From Tetragenococcus koreensis (GTDB lineage: Bacteria > Bacillota > Bacilli > Lactobacillales > Enterococcaceae): DNA of 64,000 nt. Of this stretch, positions 53,241 to 63,489 are shown piece by piece; positions within the stretch are counted from its first letter, which is position 1, and each line of letters starts with the position of its first letter. The notes under the pieces were generated by a model. The model saw nothing but the letters and a program-made list of their open reading frames with translations. It did no database searches and was not told the origin of the DNA. The translations under genes were made by a program, and so were the position numbers. The stretch is taken from contig NZ_CP027786.1 in the NCBI RefSeq assembly GCF_003795145.1, forward strand, positions 1,550,001 to 1,614,000. The letters are read 5' to 3'.

Positions 53241-54423
53241 ATTCTTCTTGTAAAAGTCCTTTAAATAAGCCTACTACAAAATCATTTGGATCAAAAACTT
53301 CTAAGTCATCAATACCTTCACCTAAGCCAGCTAATTTTACCGGCAGATGCAGTTCATTACGGATGGCTAATACAATCCCACCTTTGGCTGTCCCATCTAG
53401 TTTCGTCAATACTAAACCAGTAACGTCAGTGGTTTCTTTAAATTGTTTAGCTTGGTTCATTGCATTTTGCCCAGTTGTAGCATCCACGACTAATAATACT
53501 TCATGAGGAGCGTTAGGATCTTCACGCTTGATAACCCGTTTGATTTTATCTAGTTCATTCATTAAATTAACTTTATTTTGCAAGCGCCCGGCTGTATCAA
53601 TCAATAAAACATCTGCTTGTTCTTCTTTGGCTTTGGTCATTGCATCAAAAACGACTGAAGCAGGGTCACTGCCTGTATTGCCATACACAACTTCAACGTC
53701 TGCACGTGCACCCCATTCAATCAATTGATCAATAGCCCCAGCCCGGAAGGTATCCGCAGCAGCCAGTAGTACTTTTTTGCCTTCTTGTTTGTATTGATGT
53801 GCAAGCTTTCCAATACTCGTCGTTTTACCTGTTCCATTTACACCTACGAACAAGAAGACAGACAAGCCGTTTGGCTGTTCGTTAAGCTCATTGACTTCTT
53901 TTTCTCCTTCTTCTTCGTAAAGGTCCACTAGTTTTTCAATAATAGTATTTTGTACAGCGGCAGGCTTCTTGGCATTTTTAATTTTCACTTCTTGCCGTAA
54001 TTCGTCAGCAATCCGCATAGAGGTATCAAAGCCCACATCTGCACCAATCAAAGTATCTTCTACCTCTTCAAAAAAGTCCTCATCCACAGAGCGGAAATTA
54101 GCAAATAACTCGTTCATCCGGTCTTTAAAGGTTTTACGCGTTTTTTCTAGACCTTTTTCATATTTTTTCTGCGCATCAGCAGGTTCTGTTTCTTCTATTT
54201 CTTCTGCTTCTTCTAGCTGTTCATCAACTGAAATATCAGTGTCTGTAGAAATTTCTTCTGAAGTTTCTTCCGGTATTTCTTCTGATTCTGTTGACTCAGT
54301 TGACTCTTCGACCGGTTCGCTAGTCTGTTCCTCTTCTTCTACAGTTTCTTGAGCTGTATCTTCTGTTTTTTCTTCTTCTTTATCTTTTACAAAGGCATGT
54401 TTGATTTTATCAAAAAGTCCCAT
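53239..54423 (-). CDS. ftsY: Signal recognition particle receptor FtsY
   Basis: 394 residues. An acidic N-terminal A domain (about 1-95, nearly half Glu/Asp with Ser/Thr) precedes the NG GTPase domain: VGVNGTGKTTSIGKLA (G1), ADTFRAGA, LIDTAGRLQNK (G3), LTKLDGTAKGG (G4) and GLGEGIDDLEVFDPNDFV. It docks SRP-ribosome complexes at the membrane. It follows smc and a HAD gene, the usual order in lactic acid bacteria. Confidence 0.96.
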   Translation of the reverse strand: MGLFDKIKHAFVKDKEEEKTEDTAQETVEEEEQTSEPVEESTESTESEEIPEETSEEISTDTDISVDEQLEEAEEIEETEPADAQKKYEKGLEKTRKTFKDRMNELFANFRSVDEDFFEEVEDTLIGADVGFDTSMRIADELRQEVKIKNAKKPAAVQNTIIEKLVDLYEEEGEKEVNELNEQPNGLSVFLFVGVNGTGKTTSIGKLAHQYKQEGKKVLLAAADTFRAGAIDQLIEWGARADVEVVYGNTGSDPASVVFDAMTKAKEEQADVLLIDTAGRLQNKVNLMNELDKIKRVIKREDPNAPHEVLLVVDATTGQNAMNQAKQFKETTDVTGLVLTKLDGTAKGGIVLAIRNELHLPVKLAGLGEGIDDLEVFDPNDFVVGLFKGLLQEE

Positions 54424-54465
54424 TTATGTTTCAACTCCTTTGTGTAAACTTCAAATGGTCTTCGC

Positions 54466-55275
54466 TTAGTTAAGTGCGTATTTTTCGACAACTTGAGCAA
54501 CCCCGTCTTCATCATTGGAGGCTGTAATGATATTGGCTTTTTGTTTGACCTGAATTACAGCATTTTGCATTGCCACACCGTAGCCAGCGTACTCAATCAT
54601 CGGTAAATCATTTTCTTCATCGCCAATTCCCATTACTTCTTCAGGGGAAAAAGCTAAATCTTTAGCTAAAGCAGCGATGCCAAATGCCTTAGTGATACCC
54701 TTAGGCATAAATTCTAATAAATTTCCGCGTGATTTAATCACTTCGTAGCGGTCCTTATAAACTTCAGGGATTTTAGCGATTTGCTCATCTAGGTAATCCT
54801 GATGGTACCCTACCACTGCTTTATTATACAAACGTTCCGCTGATAGTTCCTCAACAGAGGCTGCTTGAAAAGTTAAAAGTGGATTTAACTGCGGATAGAT
54901 CGATAAATGTTGGGGTGAAGTCGGAAATGATAAAACAACTTCATCTGACAATACATCTAAAGGTAAGTCTAATTTTTCAGCTAAACCAATTAGATCCAAA
55001 ACATCTTCTGGTTTCATCGCTGCTTTTTCAACGACTTCTCCTGTATCGTTCTTTTGCACTAAGCCACCATTGAAAGTAATACTGTAATCGCCCGTACCTT
55101 GCATATCTAACTCTTCTAAGTAAGGACGAATACCTGCTAGAGGCCGTCCGGTACAAATAACAACTTTGATCCCTTGTGCTCTAGCTTTTTGTAAGGCTTT
55201 TTTGTTTCTTGAAGAAATCTTTTTTTGTCCATCTAGTAACGTACCATCTAAATCAATGGCAATTAATTTAATCAT
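54466..55275 (-). CDS. HAD-family (Cof-type) phosphatase
   Basis: 269 residues. Motif I AIDLDGTLLDGQKKIS, motif II VICTGRPLAGI, motif III Lys in MPKGITKAFG and motif IV MGIGDEENDLPMIEY. The C2B cap suggests a sugar-phosphate or flavin-type substrate. It overlaps smc by 4 bp and precedes ftsY, so it is part of the rnc-smc-ftsY transcript, although its function is unrelated or unknown. Confidence 0.92.
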   Translation of the reverse strand: MIKLIAIDLDGTLLDGQKKISSRNKKALQKARAQGIKVVICTGRPLAGIRPYLEELDMQGTGDYSITFNGGLVQKNDTGEVVEKAAMKPEDVLDLIGLAEKLDLPLDVLSDEVVLSFPTSPQHLSIYPQLNPLLTFQAASVEELSAERLYNKAVVGYHQDYLDEQIAKIPEVYKDRYEVIKSRGNLLEFMPKGITKAFGIAALAKDLAFSPEEVMGIGDEENDLPMIEYAGYGVAMQNAVIQVKQKANIITASNDEDGVAQVVEKYALN

Positions 55276-58200
55276 GTCTTATCTTTCCCTTCAACTGCAA
55301 TCTGACCGTTTTCAGCTACATCTTCCAAGCGAACCGAGACAATTTTAGAAACACCAGATTCTTCCATTGTAATGCCATATAAAACATTACAAGCTTCCAT
55401 CGTTCCCTTACGGTGGGTTACAACGATAAACTGTGTATCATTATTAAATGTCTGTAAATAATTAGCAAACCGCAAGATATTCGCTTCATCCAGAGCTGCT
55501 TCCACTTCATCCAATACACAAAAAGGGACAGGTCGCACTTGAATAATGGAAAAAAGCAGAGCAATAGCGGTTAATGCCCGTTCGCCACCAGACAATAAGC
55601 TTAAGTTCTGTAATTTTTTCCCCGGCGGTTGAGCCTCAATCTCGACTCCTGTATTTAGTAAATCATTGGGATCAGTTAAAAATAACTCAGCTCGGCCTCC
55701 GCCAAACATATTAGGAAAAACGACTTTAAACTGTTCCCGAATTTTTTCAAAAATATCTTTAAAACGAACTTTTACCTCTTCGTCCATTTCATCCATCGTA
55801 GTAAATAATTGGTTTTTAGCAGTTAGTAAATCTTCTCTTTGCTTATGCAAAAAATCATAACGTTGGGCCACTTCTTCATATTGCTCGATGGCATTTAAGT
55901 TAACAGGCCCTAATTGCTCAATTTTACGACGTAAATGTTGAATCTGTTCTTTGGTTTCATTATTTCTTTCTACAGGTTCATAATCAAACTCTGCTTTTTC
56001 AAAAGTAATATGATATTCTTCTTGCAGATAATCAAGACGATGATCCAATAAATTTTCCTGACGATTTTTTTCTACTTCCACCGTCGTTTTTTCAGCTAAT
56101 TTTCCTTTTTGCTGTTGATTTAATTGACTCAAATCCTCATCTTGTTCGTTGATTTCTTGATACAAACGATCGCGTTCTTCACGTTTATCCCGTAATTGTT
56201 CTTGCAACTCATCTTTTTTCTGAGTTAATGTCGCAACTTGTTTTTGCAAGGACTCCTCAGTAACTTCATGATCTGAAACATTTGAGGTTAAAGCATCCAA
56301 TTGTTTGGTTAAAGTCTCTTTGCGCTGACTTTGTTCTGAAACAGTTTGCTCATTCGTTTGAATTTGTTGTTTAAGCGTACTTATCTGTTCTTTATTTACC
56401 GCAAGTTCCGCTTTTTTTTCGGATAGTTCTTGGCTAAGACTAGTTCGTCTTTTTTCTATCAAGTCATCTTGCTCATTTAATTCCTGCATTTCAGTTTGCA
56501 GTTGTTGTAACTGTTCTTCTACATTTTTTTGTTGTTCTGACAAAGTTTCTTTTTGCTCTTGATAGTCAGCAATAAAGTTTTGCACTTCTCGATTTTCAAA
56601 TTCATAAATTTTTTGTTCTTTATTTAAGCGTTCAATTTCTTCCAACATGTGGTTTTTACGACTTTGCAGCTCTTGTTCTTCTAAGCGCGCTGTTTCCCCT
56701 TTTGTACGTAGGTTTTCGATTTCCTTTTGACAATCGGTCGCTTGTTGTTGAAATTGGGCGACTTGTTTTTCAATGGTTTGTAAGCGTTGATCGCTGCGTT
56801 GTGCTTGTTCTTTTAGCGTTTGTAATTCATTTGCTTGGCTAAACAAACTCCCTTGATTACCACGCTTAGTCGCACCCCCGGTCATAGAACCGCCCGCATT
56901 CATCACATCACCACTTAAAGAAACCACCCGATAACGAAATTGTACAGCTCGTGCAATTTCATTTGCGCTTTGCAAATCTTGGGCGATTAAAGTCGTTCCT
57001 AGTAGATTTTGGATGATGGCAGAATATTCTGCTGAAAAATCGATTAGCTGGCTGGCCACACCGATAAAACCAGACACATTTTGTGCTTGATTCGACGCTG
57101 CTGCAGACAATTGTCTTGGCTTAATTGTCGTCATTGGCAAAAAAGTTGCCCTTCCAGCACGACGTTGTTTTAAGAAAGTTATCCCATCTCTGGCTGCTGC
57201 TTCATTTTCCACCACAATATGCTGCGCTTGTGCACCCAACGCGGTTTCAATAGCTAAAGTATAATCTGATGGGACTTCAATTAACTCGGCCACAGCGCCT
57301 TTTATCCCTGACAGCTCGTTTTGCTGTTGCAACACGACCCGCACTCCTTGATAAAAGCCAGAATAGTTTTCTTGAATATCCTGTAAACTTTTTATCCGAG
57401 CTTTAATCTGACGTGTCTCATCCATTAATTGGTACATCTTATTTTGTGCATTTTCGTATTGTTTTTGATATGAACGTTGCTTTTCTTGCAGCTGGTCAAA
57501 TTGCCTTTTTTGTTCAGACAATGTGCTTTGCAACTGTTCAAGCTGGGTTGTAACTTCAGTCACAGCTTGTTGTTTTTGTTCATAATCTTGATTAGTGTTC
57601 TCTTGTTTTTCTAAGGACGTTTGGTTTTTAGCCATCTCTTGTGTGTATTGTCGCTCAAGATATTTCAGCTCATTTCCAATGTTCGCTTGTTCTTGCATCT
57701 GATCCACATATTTTGCACGTAACTCTTCAATTAATTCTTTGGTTGATTTTTGGTATTTTTGCAATTCTGTTTGCGCTTGTTCTATTTCTTTTTCAATAGT
57801 TTGAACAAGTCCATTTTTTTGCGATAATTTTTCAACCAAATCAGTTTTTTCTGCTTCCAAAGCAGTGAGTTTTTCTTTTACTTCAGCTAAATTTTCCTGA
57901 TACTCTTGTGCACTTTTTTGGGTATGCTTCGATCGTTCCTGCAAGACTTCTTGCTGACCTTCGGCTTGTTTCAAAGCTTCAACCAAAGAAACTTGGGTTT
58001 GATTATTTTTTTCTAACCACTGGTCCAGTTGACTGCGACTTAAGCGTTGTTCTTGCAAGCGAGCTTCTTTTTGTTGAATCGTTTGCGCGATAGTTGTTAG
58101 CTCTGTATTCAGGCTTTCTAGTTGCTCTGCTGCTTGTCCAAAAGCGATCTTTGCCTCTTTCATTTCGGCAACAGTGTAAGCCACGTCAATTTTGGTAAAT

Positions 58201-58862
58201 TCTTCTTTCAACGCTAAATATTGCTTAGCAGTCGCGCTTTGTTCTTTTAGTGGCGCCATTTGGTCTTCTAATTCATAGACAATGTCTTGGACCCGACTTA
58301 AATTATCTTCGGTTTCAAAAAGCTTTTGTTCTGCTTGTTTCTTACGTTGTTTATATTTTAAGACACCCGCGGCTTCTTCAAAAATCCCCCGTCGGTCTTG
58401 TGGTTTACTGGCAAATATGGCTTCAACTTTTCCTTGTGATATAATAGAAAAAGATTCTTTTCCCAGTCCTGAGTCCATAAATAACTCTTGGATATCTTTT
58501 AGACGACAAGCTTGTTTATTCAAAAAGAATTCACTTTCGCCTGTCCGATGTAAGCGCCGTACAACACTCACTTCACTATAATCTACTGGTAGATAATGAT
58601 CTGAATTATCTAATACAACAGTCACTTCACTAATATTTAATGGTTTACGTGAATCCGAGCCAGCAAAGATCACATCAGGCATCTTTCCACCACGTAAATT
58701 ACGAGCAGATTGTTCGCCTAATACCCAGCGTACAGCTTCAGTTATATTACTTTTTCCGCTGCCGTTTGGACCGACAATGCCGGTTATACTATTCTCAAAG
58801 TCGATCACTGTACGGTCAGCAAATGATTTAAAACCGGCTAGTTCGATTTTTTTTAAATACAC
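55272..58862 (-). CDS. smc: Chromosome condensation ATPase SMC
   Basis: 1196 residues. The N-terminal head has Walker A VGPNGSGKSNI; two long Gln/Glu-rich coiled coils flank a hinge (about residues 510-650, with GGSMTGGATKRG at its end); the C-terminal head has the signature LLSGGERALTAIAL and Walker B FCVLDEVEAALDEAN. It acts with ScpAB (not in the window) in chromosome organisation and segregation. It starts 9 bp after rnc. Confidence 0.97.
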   Translation of the reverse strand: MYLKKIELAGFKSFADRTVIDFENSITGIVGPNGSGKSNITEAVRWVLGEQSARNLRGGKMPDVIFAGSDSRKPLNISEVTVVLDNSDHYLPVDYSEVSVVRRLHRTGESEFFLNKQACRLKDIQELFMDSGLGKESFSIISQGKVEAIFASKPQDRRGIFEEAAGVLKYKQRKKQAEQKLFETEDNLSRVQDIVYELEDQMAPLKEQSATAKQYLALKEEFTKIDVAYTVAEMKEAKIAFGQAAEQLESLNTELTTIAQTIQQKEARLQEQRLSRSQLDQWLEKNNQTQVSLVEALKQAEGQQEVLQERSKHTQKSAQEYQENLAEVKEKLTALEAEKTDLVEKLSQKNGLVQTIEKEIEQAQTELQKYQKSTKELIEELRAKYVDQMQEQANIGNELKYLERQYTQEMAKNQTSLEKQENTNQDYEQKQQAVTEVTTQLEQLQSTLSEQKRQFDQLQEKQRSYQKQYENAQNKMYQLMDETRQIKARIKSLQDIQENYSGFYQGVRVVLQQQNELSGIKGAVAELIEVPSDYTLAIETALGAQAQHIVVENEAAARDGITFLKQRRAGRATFLPMTTIKPRQLSAAASNQAQNVSGFIGVASQLIDFSAEYSAIIQNLLGTTLIAQDLQSANEIARAVQFRYRVVSLSGDVMNAGGSMTGGATKRGNQGSLFSQANELQTLKEQAQRSDQRLQTIEKQVAQFQQQATDCQKEIENLRTKGETARLEEQELQSRKNHMLEEIERLNKEQKIYEFENREVQNFIADYQEQKETLSEQQKNVEEQLQQLQTEMQELNEQDDLIEKRRTSLSQELSEKKAELAVNKEQISTLKQQIQTNEQTVSEQSQRKETLTKQLDALTSNVSDHEVTEESLQKQVATLTQKKDELQEQLRDKREERDRLYQEINEQDEDLSQLNQQQKGKLAEKTTVEVEKNRQENLLDHRLDYLQEEYHITFEKAEFDYEPVERNNETKEQIQHLRRKIEQLGPVNLNAIEQYEEVAQRYDFLHKQREDLLTAKNQLFTTMDEMDEEVKVRFKDIFEKIREQFKVVFPNMFGGGRAELFLTDPNDLLNTGVEIEAQPPGKKLQNLSLLSGGERALTAIALLFSIIQVRPVPFCVLDEVEAALDEANILRFANYLQTFNNDTQFIVVTHRKGTMEACNVLYGITMEESGVSKIVSVRLEDVAENGQIAVEGKDKT

Positions 58863-58871
58863 CTATGTTCC

Positions 58872-59576
58872 TCACTTACTTTCAAGATCGGCTAATGCGT
58901 TAGCTGCCGCATCTTGTTCTGCTATTTTTTTTGATTTACCGTGCCCTTTACCGACTAATTCATCATCACAATAAACTTCGGTCCAAAAAAGGCGTGCATG
59001 AGCAGGGCCTTCTTCTTTAACTAAACGATAATCAATGATGCGATCGCCAGAGCGCTGCAAAAATTCTTGCAGTTTTGTTTTATAATCCATCTCATGTGAA
59101 AAAGCACCCGATACAACTTTTGGATAAATGACTTGTGTTAAGAATTCTTCGACTTTTTCTAAACCTTGATCCAGATACAATGCCCCTAAAAAGGATTCAA
59201 ACAAATCACATAGTAAAGCTACTCGTTCACGTCCGCCCGAGTGCTCTTCGCCTTTACCTAAGGCAATGTAGCGATCAAAATGACACTCTTTAGCAAATGC
59301 CGCTAAGCTGTCTTCTCTAACAATCGCTGCTCGTAATTTCGTTAAGGTTCCTTCTGGTACATCTGGATATTGGCAATATAAAAATCTCGATACTAATAAT
59401 TCTAAGACCGCATCGCCCAAGAATTCTAAACGTTCATTATCTGATAATTGTAGTTGACGGTGCTCATTCACATAAGATGAATGGGTAAATGCCTGCTCTA
59501 ACAAGCTGACATCATGGAACACGATATTGAAGTTCTCTTTTAATTTTTTTAAAAACTGACTGTCCATTGATTCCAT
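58872..59576 (-). CDS. rnc: Ribonuclease III
   Basis: 234 residues. The catalytic signature NERLEFLGDAVLELLVSRFLY is intact, with the second acidic cluster in LCDLFESFLGALYLD. A double-stranded-RNA-binding domain occupies the C-terminal 70 residues (YKTKLQEFLQRSGDR, GHGKSKKIAEQDAAANALADL). It processes rRNA precursors and degrades duplex RNA. It is the first gene of rnc-smc-HAD-ftsY, with a TATAAT (59603-59608, minus strand) about 27 bp upstream. Confidence 0.97.
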   Translation of the reverse strand: MESMDSQFLKKLKENFNIVFHDVSLLEQAFTHSSYVNEHRQLQLSDNERLEFLGDAVLELLVSRFLYCQYPDVPEGTLTKLRAAIVREDSLAAFAKECHFDRYIALGKGEEHSGGRERVALLCDLFESFLGALYLDQGLEKVEEFLTQVIYPKVVSGAFSHEMDYKTKLQEFLQRSGDRIIDYRLVKEEGPAHARLFWTEVYCDDELVGKGHGKSKKIAEQDAAANALADLESK

Positions 59577-59756
59577 TCCTTTTCTTTTTTTGACCTTCTT
59601 ACATTATACTGATTTTTACCAAAGAATGAAATAATTGTGCGATAAGAAAGCAAAAAACTTTGCGGAAACTTATGTCTTTTGCAACTACTGCCACAATTGT
59701 ATCCCTAACAGTTCGACAAAAATAAAAATCATTTGCTAAATTTAGCCGTGATACTT

Positions 59757-59792
59757 GTAAAAAAAGAAGACAACCTCAACAGTTGTCTTCTT
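59757..59792 (-). terminator. Terminator of the opp operon
   Basis: An 11-bp stem AAGAAGACAAC (59764-59774) / GTTGTCTTCTT (59782-59792), followed by TTTTT on the minus strand, 14 bp past the oppA stop. The stretch from here to rnc (59793 side excluded) only holds the rnc promoter region. Confidence 0.9.
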
Positions 59793-59805
59793 ATAAAAAC
59801 TTATA

Positions 59806-61572
59806 TTAACGATCCTCTGAAGTTACACTAACTGATGCCCAACGGCTATGATCAATATCGTATGACCAATCAAAATCTTTTACCCGGTTAGAAACTGGCA
59901 ATACTTCTTCACGGAACAACGTTGGAACAATGTAAGCTTCATCTGCTACGTATTCTTGCCAATCGTATAGGTTTTCAATTTGAGTATCTTGATCCAATGA
60001 GGCTTCTGAATCAATCGCATTTAACAGTTCAGTATTTTCATCGGATTCAAACCGAGTATAGTTAAATGGCTCAGCAGGGCCGAATAATCCGCTAGGTGAA
60101 GGGTCCGAACTAACGCCCCAAGCAGCGTCATACACATCAATGTCTGGGTCATCATTTTCTAATTTATCATAGAACGCTTGGAAGTCAATCAAACGGCCGG
60201 TAGTTAATTCTACATTCAAACCGATTTCTTCCCATTGTTGTATATTATAATCTGCCAATGGTTGCGCCGTTTCACCACCGGACATCACAGCATAATTAAT
60301 CGTTAATTCTTCACCGTCTGGGTCTTCCCGGATTCCATCTCCATCGACATCTTCATAACCAGCATCATCCAATAATTCACTTGCTTTATCTATATCGTAA
60401 TCAATACCTTCTAAATCATCATCATGAAAGTTTTCAAATAATGGAATAATAGGTGAGTTCGCATCGGTACGCAACCCATGATAATATTTTTCTCCAATGG
60501 CATCACTATCAATCGCATATCCCATTGCTTGACGTAGGGATTTATCTGCCATTTTAGCGTCTGGGTCATATTGCACTCTGCCTTCATCCTCGTCCCATTC
60601 ACCTAGCTTAAAGCCTAAGTAATTATAGCCTAGTTCGTCTCTACCTAACATTTGATAGTCTTCCGCGTCTTCATACGAGGAGTAATTATCTGTTGGCATT
60701 TTTAAGAACAGATCGTATTCTTTAGAGTTTAAAGATTCTACAGCTGAGTCAGTAGGTTGGACAGTAAAAGTGAGTTTATCTAGCTTTGGTGCTTCACCAT
60801 AATAGTACTCGTTAGGTTCGTATTCAACCGATTCACCTGCTACGATATTGGTCATTTGATAAGGGCCAAAAGAAAGTGGGTGCTTTCTCACTTGATCACT
60901 AGACTCCATCTCATCCACTGGTATGTCTTCTAAATCGTGTTTAGGCAAAGCACTCGACCATACCGATTCGCTTAATTGTAGTAAACCTGGGTGGACTTCT
61001 TTGTATTCAATAGTTACTGTTTTATCATCGACTTTTTCGATACCAGAAATCTCATCGGCATCACCTGCGTGATATTCATCCATACCGACAATGTTGGTAA
61101 AGTCCTCCCCATAGCGAACACCTGTATAATCAGGATCACCAATGACTTCATGAGTGAAAATATAATCGTCTGCTGTGACATCTTCGCCATCTGACCATGT
61201 CAAATCTTCATTTAAAGTGACTGTCCCTGTTTTATTCTCTTCATCAAGCTCATAATTAGCGGCTCCACCGTCTACCATTCTCATATCTTCATCCATTAAA
61301 AACAATTCTTCATGGGATGGTTCCATAAAGTCATTATCATAACTATCTTGGTAAAATTCTCTTTGGAATAACCCTTGGAATTGTGTATCCATTACTACAG
61401 CAACGTTTAAAGAACCACCATCGATTGCTTCGTCATCATTATCTGTTTGAATCGCCAAATCGACTCCTTCTCCATCGGCGGAATCATTATTGTTGTCCCC
61501 GTTACCTCCCCCACAAGCTGCCAATACAAATGCTGATAAAAGTGTAACTACACCTAAAAACTGTTTCTTCAT
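59806..61572 (-). CDS. oppA: Oligopeptide-binding lipoprotein OppA
   Basis: 588 residues. The signal peptide MKKQFLGVVTLLSAFVLAA leads to Cys20, then a Gly/Asn/Asp-rich linker. The SBP_bac_5 fold is visible (VDGGAANYELDEENKTGTV, LSWSDG-like LTWSDGEDVTADDYIF, SFGPYQMTNIV, LRQAMGYAIDSDAIGE). The mature protein is strikingly acidic, with long runs dominated by Asp and Glu. It captures peptides for OppBCF(D). It comes last in the operon, as in Lactococcus oppDFBCA. Confidence 0.94.
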   Translation of the reverse strand: MKKQFLGVVTLLSAFVLAACGGGNGDNNNDSADGEGVDLAIQTDNDDEAIDGGSLNVAVVMDTQFQGLFQREFYQDSYDNDFMEPSHEELFLMDEDMRMVDGGAANYELDEENKTGTVTLNEDLTWSDGEDVTADDYIFTHEVIGDPDYTGVRYGEDFTNIVGMDEYHAGDADEISGIEKVDDKTVTIEYKEVHPGLLQLSESVWSSALPKHDLEDIPVDEMESSDQVRKHPLSFGPYQMTNIVAGESVEYEPNEYYYGEAPKLDKLTFTVQPTDSAVESLNSKEYDLFLKMPTDNYSSYEDAEDYQMLGRDELGYNYLGFKLGEWDEDEGRVQYDPDAKMADKSLRQAMGYAIDSDAIGEKYYHGLRTDANSPIIPLFENFHDDDLEGIDYDIDKASELLDDAGYEDVDGDGIREDPDGEELTINYAVMSGGETAQPLADYNIQQWEEIGLNVELTTGRLIDFQAFYDKLENDDPDIDVYDAAWGVSSDPSPSGLFGPAEPFNYTRFESDENTELLNAIDSEASLDQDTQIENLYDWQEYVADEAYIVPTLFREEVLPVSNRVKDFDWSYDIDHSRWASVSVTSEDR

Positions 61573-61594
61573 CCAATTTCCTCCTTATCTTTTT

Positions 61595-62518
61595 TTAACC
61601 TAAACGTTGGCGCGCATCCGCTGAACGCTTAAACGCTTGACCCACATAATTTATACTTAACATCAAAACCAAAATAAGAATTGACGCTGGTACCCAAATC
61701 CATTGTTTCGTTGAAAGTACATCACCATTACTAGCATAACCAATTAAGGTTCCCAAACTAGGCACATTAGTTGGTAAACCAAAACCTAAGAAAGTTAGGG
61801 TAGTTTCAATACCAATATTGGCTGCGAAATTCATCGTCAAATTCGTAATAATTAATGAACTTAAGTTGGGCATAATCTCACGAAACATAATCTTAAATCC
61901 ATTTGTTCCCATCGTTTTTGAAGCATTGACGTAATCCCGACGTGATTCTGATAAAGCCTTACTACGAAATAGTCGCGCTTTAGCCACCCAATAAAAACCA
62001 CTCATGACAGCAACAAACGACCAAACATTATAGCGTGGGATAATTGATACAAAAACAATAATGATTAACATCACTGGTAAAATCATGACAAAATCAACAA
62101 CACGCATCAATACATTATCAATAATTCCGCCGTAATAACCTGAAAGCAGGCCTAATGCCACACCAATAATTGAGGTAATAATCGTAATTGAAAAACCGAT
62201 CAAAATGGAATTACGCGCGCCTATGATCAATTGGCCTAAAACGTCACGCCCTCCTTCATCTGCACCAAGCAGATAGGTTGACCCTTCCATTGAAACGGTA
62301 CCTGGAGGAGCGTACTTGTCTAAAATACTGACATGCATAATTTGATCTTGATTAATAAAAAATGTCCCAATAAACACAGAGAGCAGGGTAATAACCAAAA
62401 TAATTAACGAAAAAATGGCAATTTTATCTTTAAGAAATTCCCGCGTAACCATTTTAAGGCCCATAGGCGGAGCACTTTCTTCTATTGGGAGCTGTTCTTG
62501 TTCTCTTTCTTCAGCCAT
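61595..62518 (-). CDS. oppC: Oligopeptide ABC transporter permease OppC
   Basis: 307 residues. A cytosolic Glu-rich N-terminus is followed by six helices. DEGGRDVLGQLIIGARNSILIG and the coupling motif NASKTMGTNGFKIMFREIMPN are typical of OppC/DppC. Its gene starts 14 bp after oppB. Confidence 0.94.
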   Translation of the reverse strand: MAEEREQEQLPIEESAPPMGLKMVTREFLKDKIAIFSLIILVITLLSVFIGTFFINQDQIMHVSILDKYAPPGTVSMEGSTYLLGADEGGRDVLGQLIIGARNSILIGFSITIITSIIGVALGLLSGYYGGIIDNVLMRVVDFVMILPVMLIIIVFVSIIPRYNVWSFVAVMSGFYWVAKARLFRSKALSESRRDYVNASKTMGTNGFKIMFREIMPNLSSLIITNLTMNFAANIGIETTLTFLGFGLPTNVPSLGTLIGYASNGDVLSTKQWIWVPASILILVLMLSINYVGQAFKRSADARQRLG

Positions 62519-62532
62519 CTTTCTCCTCCTTT

Positions 62533-63489
62533 CTATTCAATTCGAATTCGCGGATCAACAATACTCATGACAATGTCTGAAATCAAGGTCCCAATCAAGG
62601 TTGCCAGTCCTAAAATCAAGGTTAATGAAGTAATCACCGCATAATCGCGTTGAACGATACTATCAATAAACAGCTTTCCTACACCTGGATAGGAAAAAAT
62701 TTGTTCTATAACGACCGAGCCGGCAATCAATTCCGTAATTTCATATCCTAATTGCGAAGCAACTGGTAAAAAGGCATTCCGAAAGATGTGGCGAGAAAAC
62801 ACTTTATTCGTGGGTACCCCTTTGGAACGAGCCGTACGAACAAAATCCAACGATTTCGCATCAATGATTTCACTACGTAAGTACTGGATGGTTACTGACG
62901 TGCCCAATAAGGCTTGCGTAATAGCTGGTAAAATCAAGTGATACACTCGATTCCAAAAGGCATCCATTCCGGATAACCCACCATCAATCGAGCCTCCAGT
63001 AGGAAACCAACCTAAGCGATAGCCAAAGGCAAAGAGCATGATTAGAGCAAAGATAAAAATCGGTACAGCAAAACTAAAGAAGTTATATACTACAACCGTT
63101 TTATCTAAGAAAGAATCTTGAAAACGCCCTGCTAATATTCCTAATGGAATAGCAATCAGATAAGTCAAAACAATAGTTAACGCAGAAAGATAGAGCGTAT
63201 TAGTAATCCGACCTGCTAAAAGATTGGCTACAGGCATTCTATAAAGGAAACTATCGCCAAAGTCCCCTTGTAATGCATTTCCAATCCAGCGGAAATATTG
63301 TTGATACCAAGGATCATTTAAGCCAGCTGCTTCCCGCATCCGTGCAATTTCTGCGGGATCTTGGTTAGGATTAATTAAGCCGGTAAATGGATCGCCAGGC
63401 ATAGCCTGGGCAATCAAGAAAATTAGAACACTTAAAATAATAACTTGCGGAATCATCAAAAGAATCCGGCGTAATATTGTCTTCCACAT
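62533..63489 (-). CDS. oppB: Oligopeptide ABC transporter permease OppB
   Basis: 318 residues, six helices. Features of OppB/DppB: first helix LLMIPQVIILSVLIFLIAQ, then MPGDPF, WYQQYFRWIGNALQGDFG and the coupling region TARSKGVPTNKVFSRHIFRN. Its ATG overlaps the oppF stop codon by one base, so translation is coupled. Confidence 0.95.
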   Translation of the reverse strand: MWKTILRRILLMIPQVIILSVLIFLIAQAMPGDPFTGLINPNQDPAEIARMREAAGLNDPWYQQYFRWIGNALQGDFGDSFLYRMPVANLLAGRITNTLYLSALTIVLTYLIAIPLGILAGRFQDSFLDKTVVVYNFFSFAVPIFIFALIMLFAFGYRLGWFPTGGSIDGGLSGMDAFWNRVYHLILPAITQALLGTSVTIQYLRSEIIDAKSLDFVRTARSKGVPTNKVFSRHIFRNAFLPVASQLGYEITELIAGSVVIEQIFSYPGVGKLFIDSIVQRDYAVITSLTLILGLATLIGTLISDIVMSIVDPRIRIE

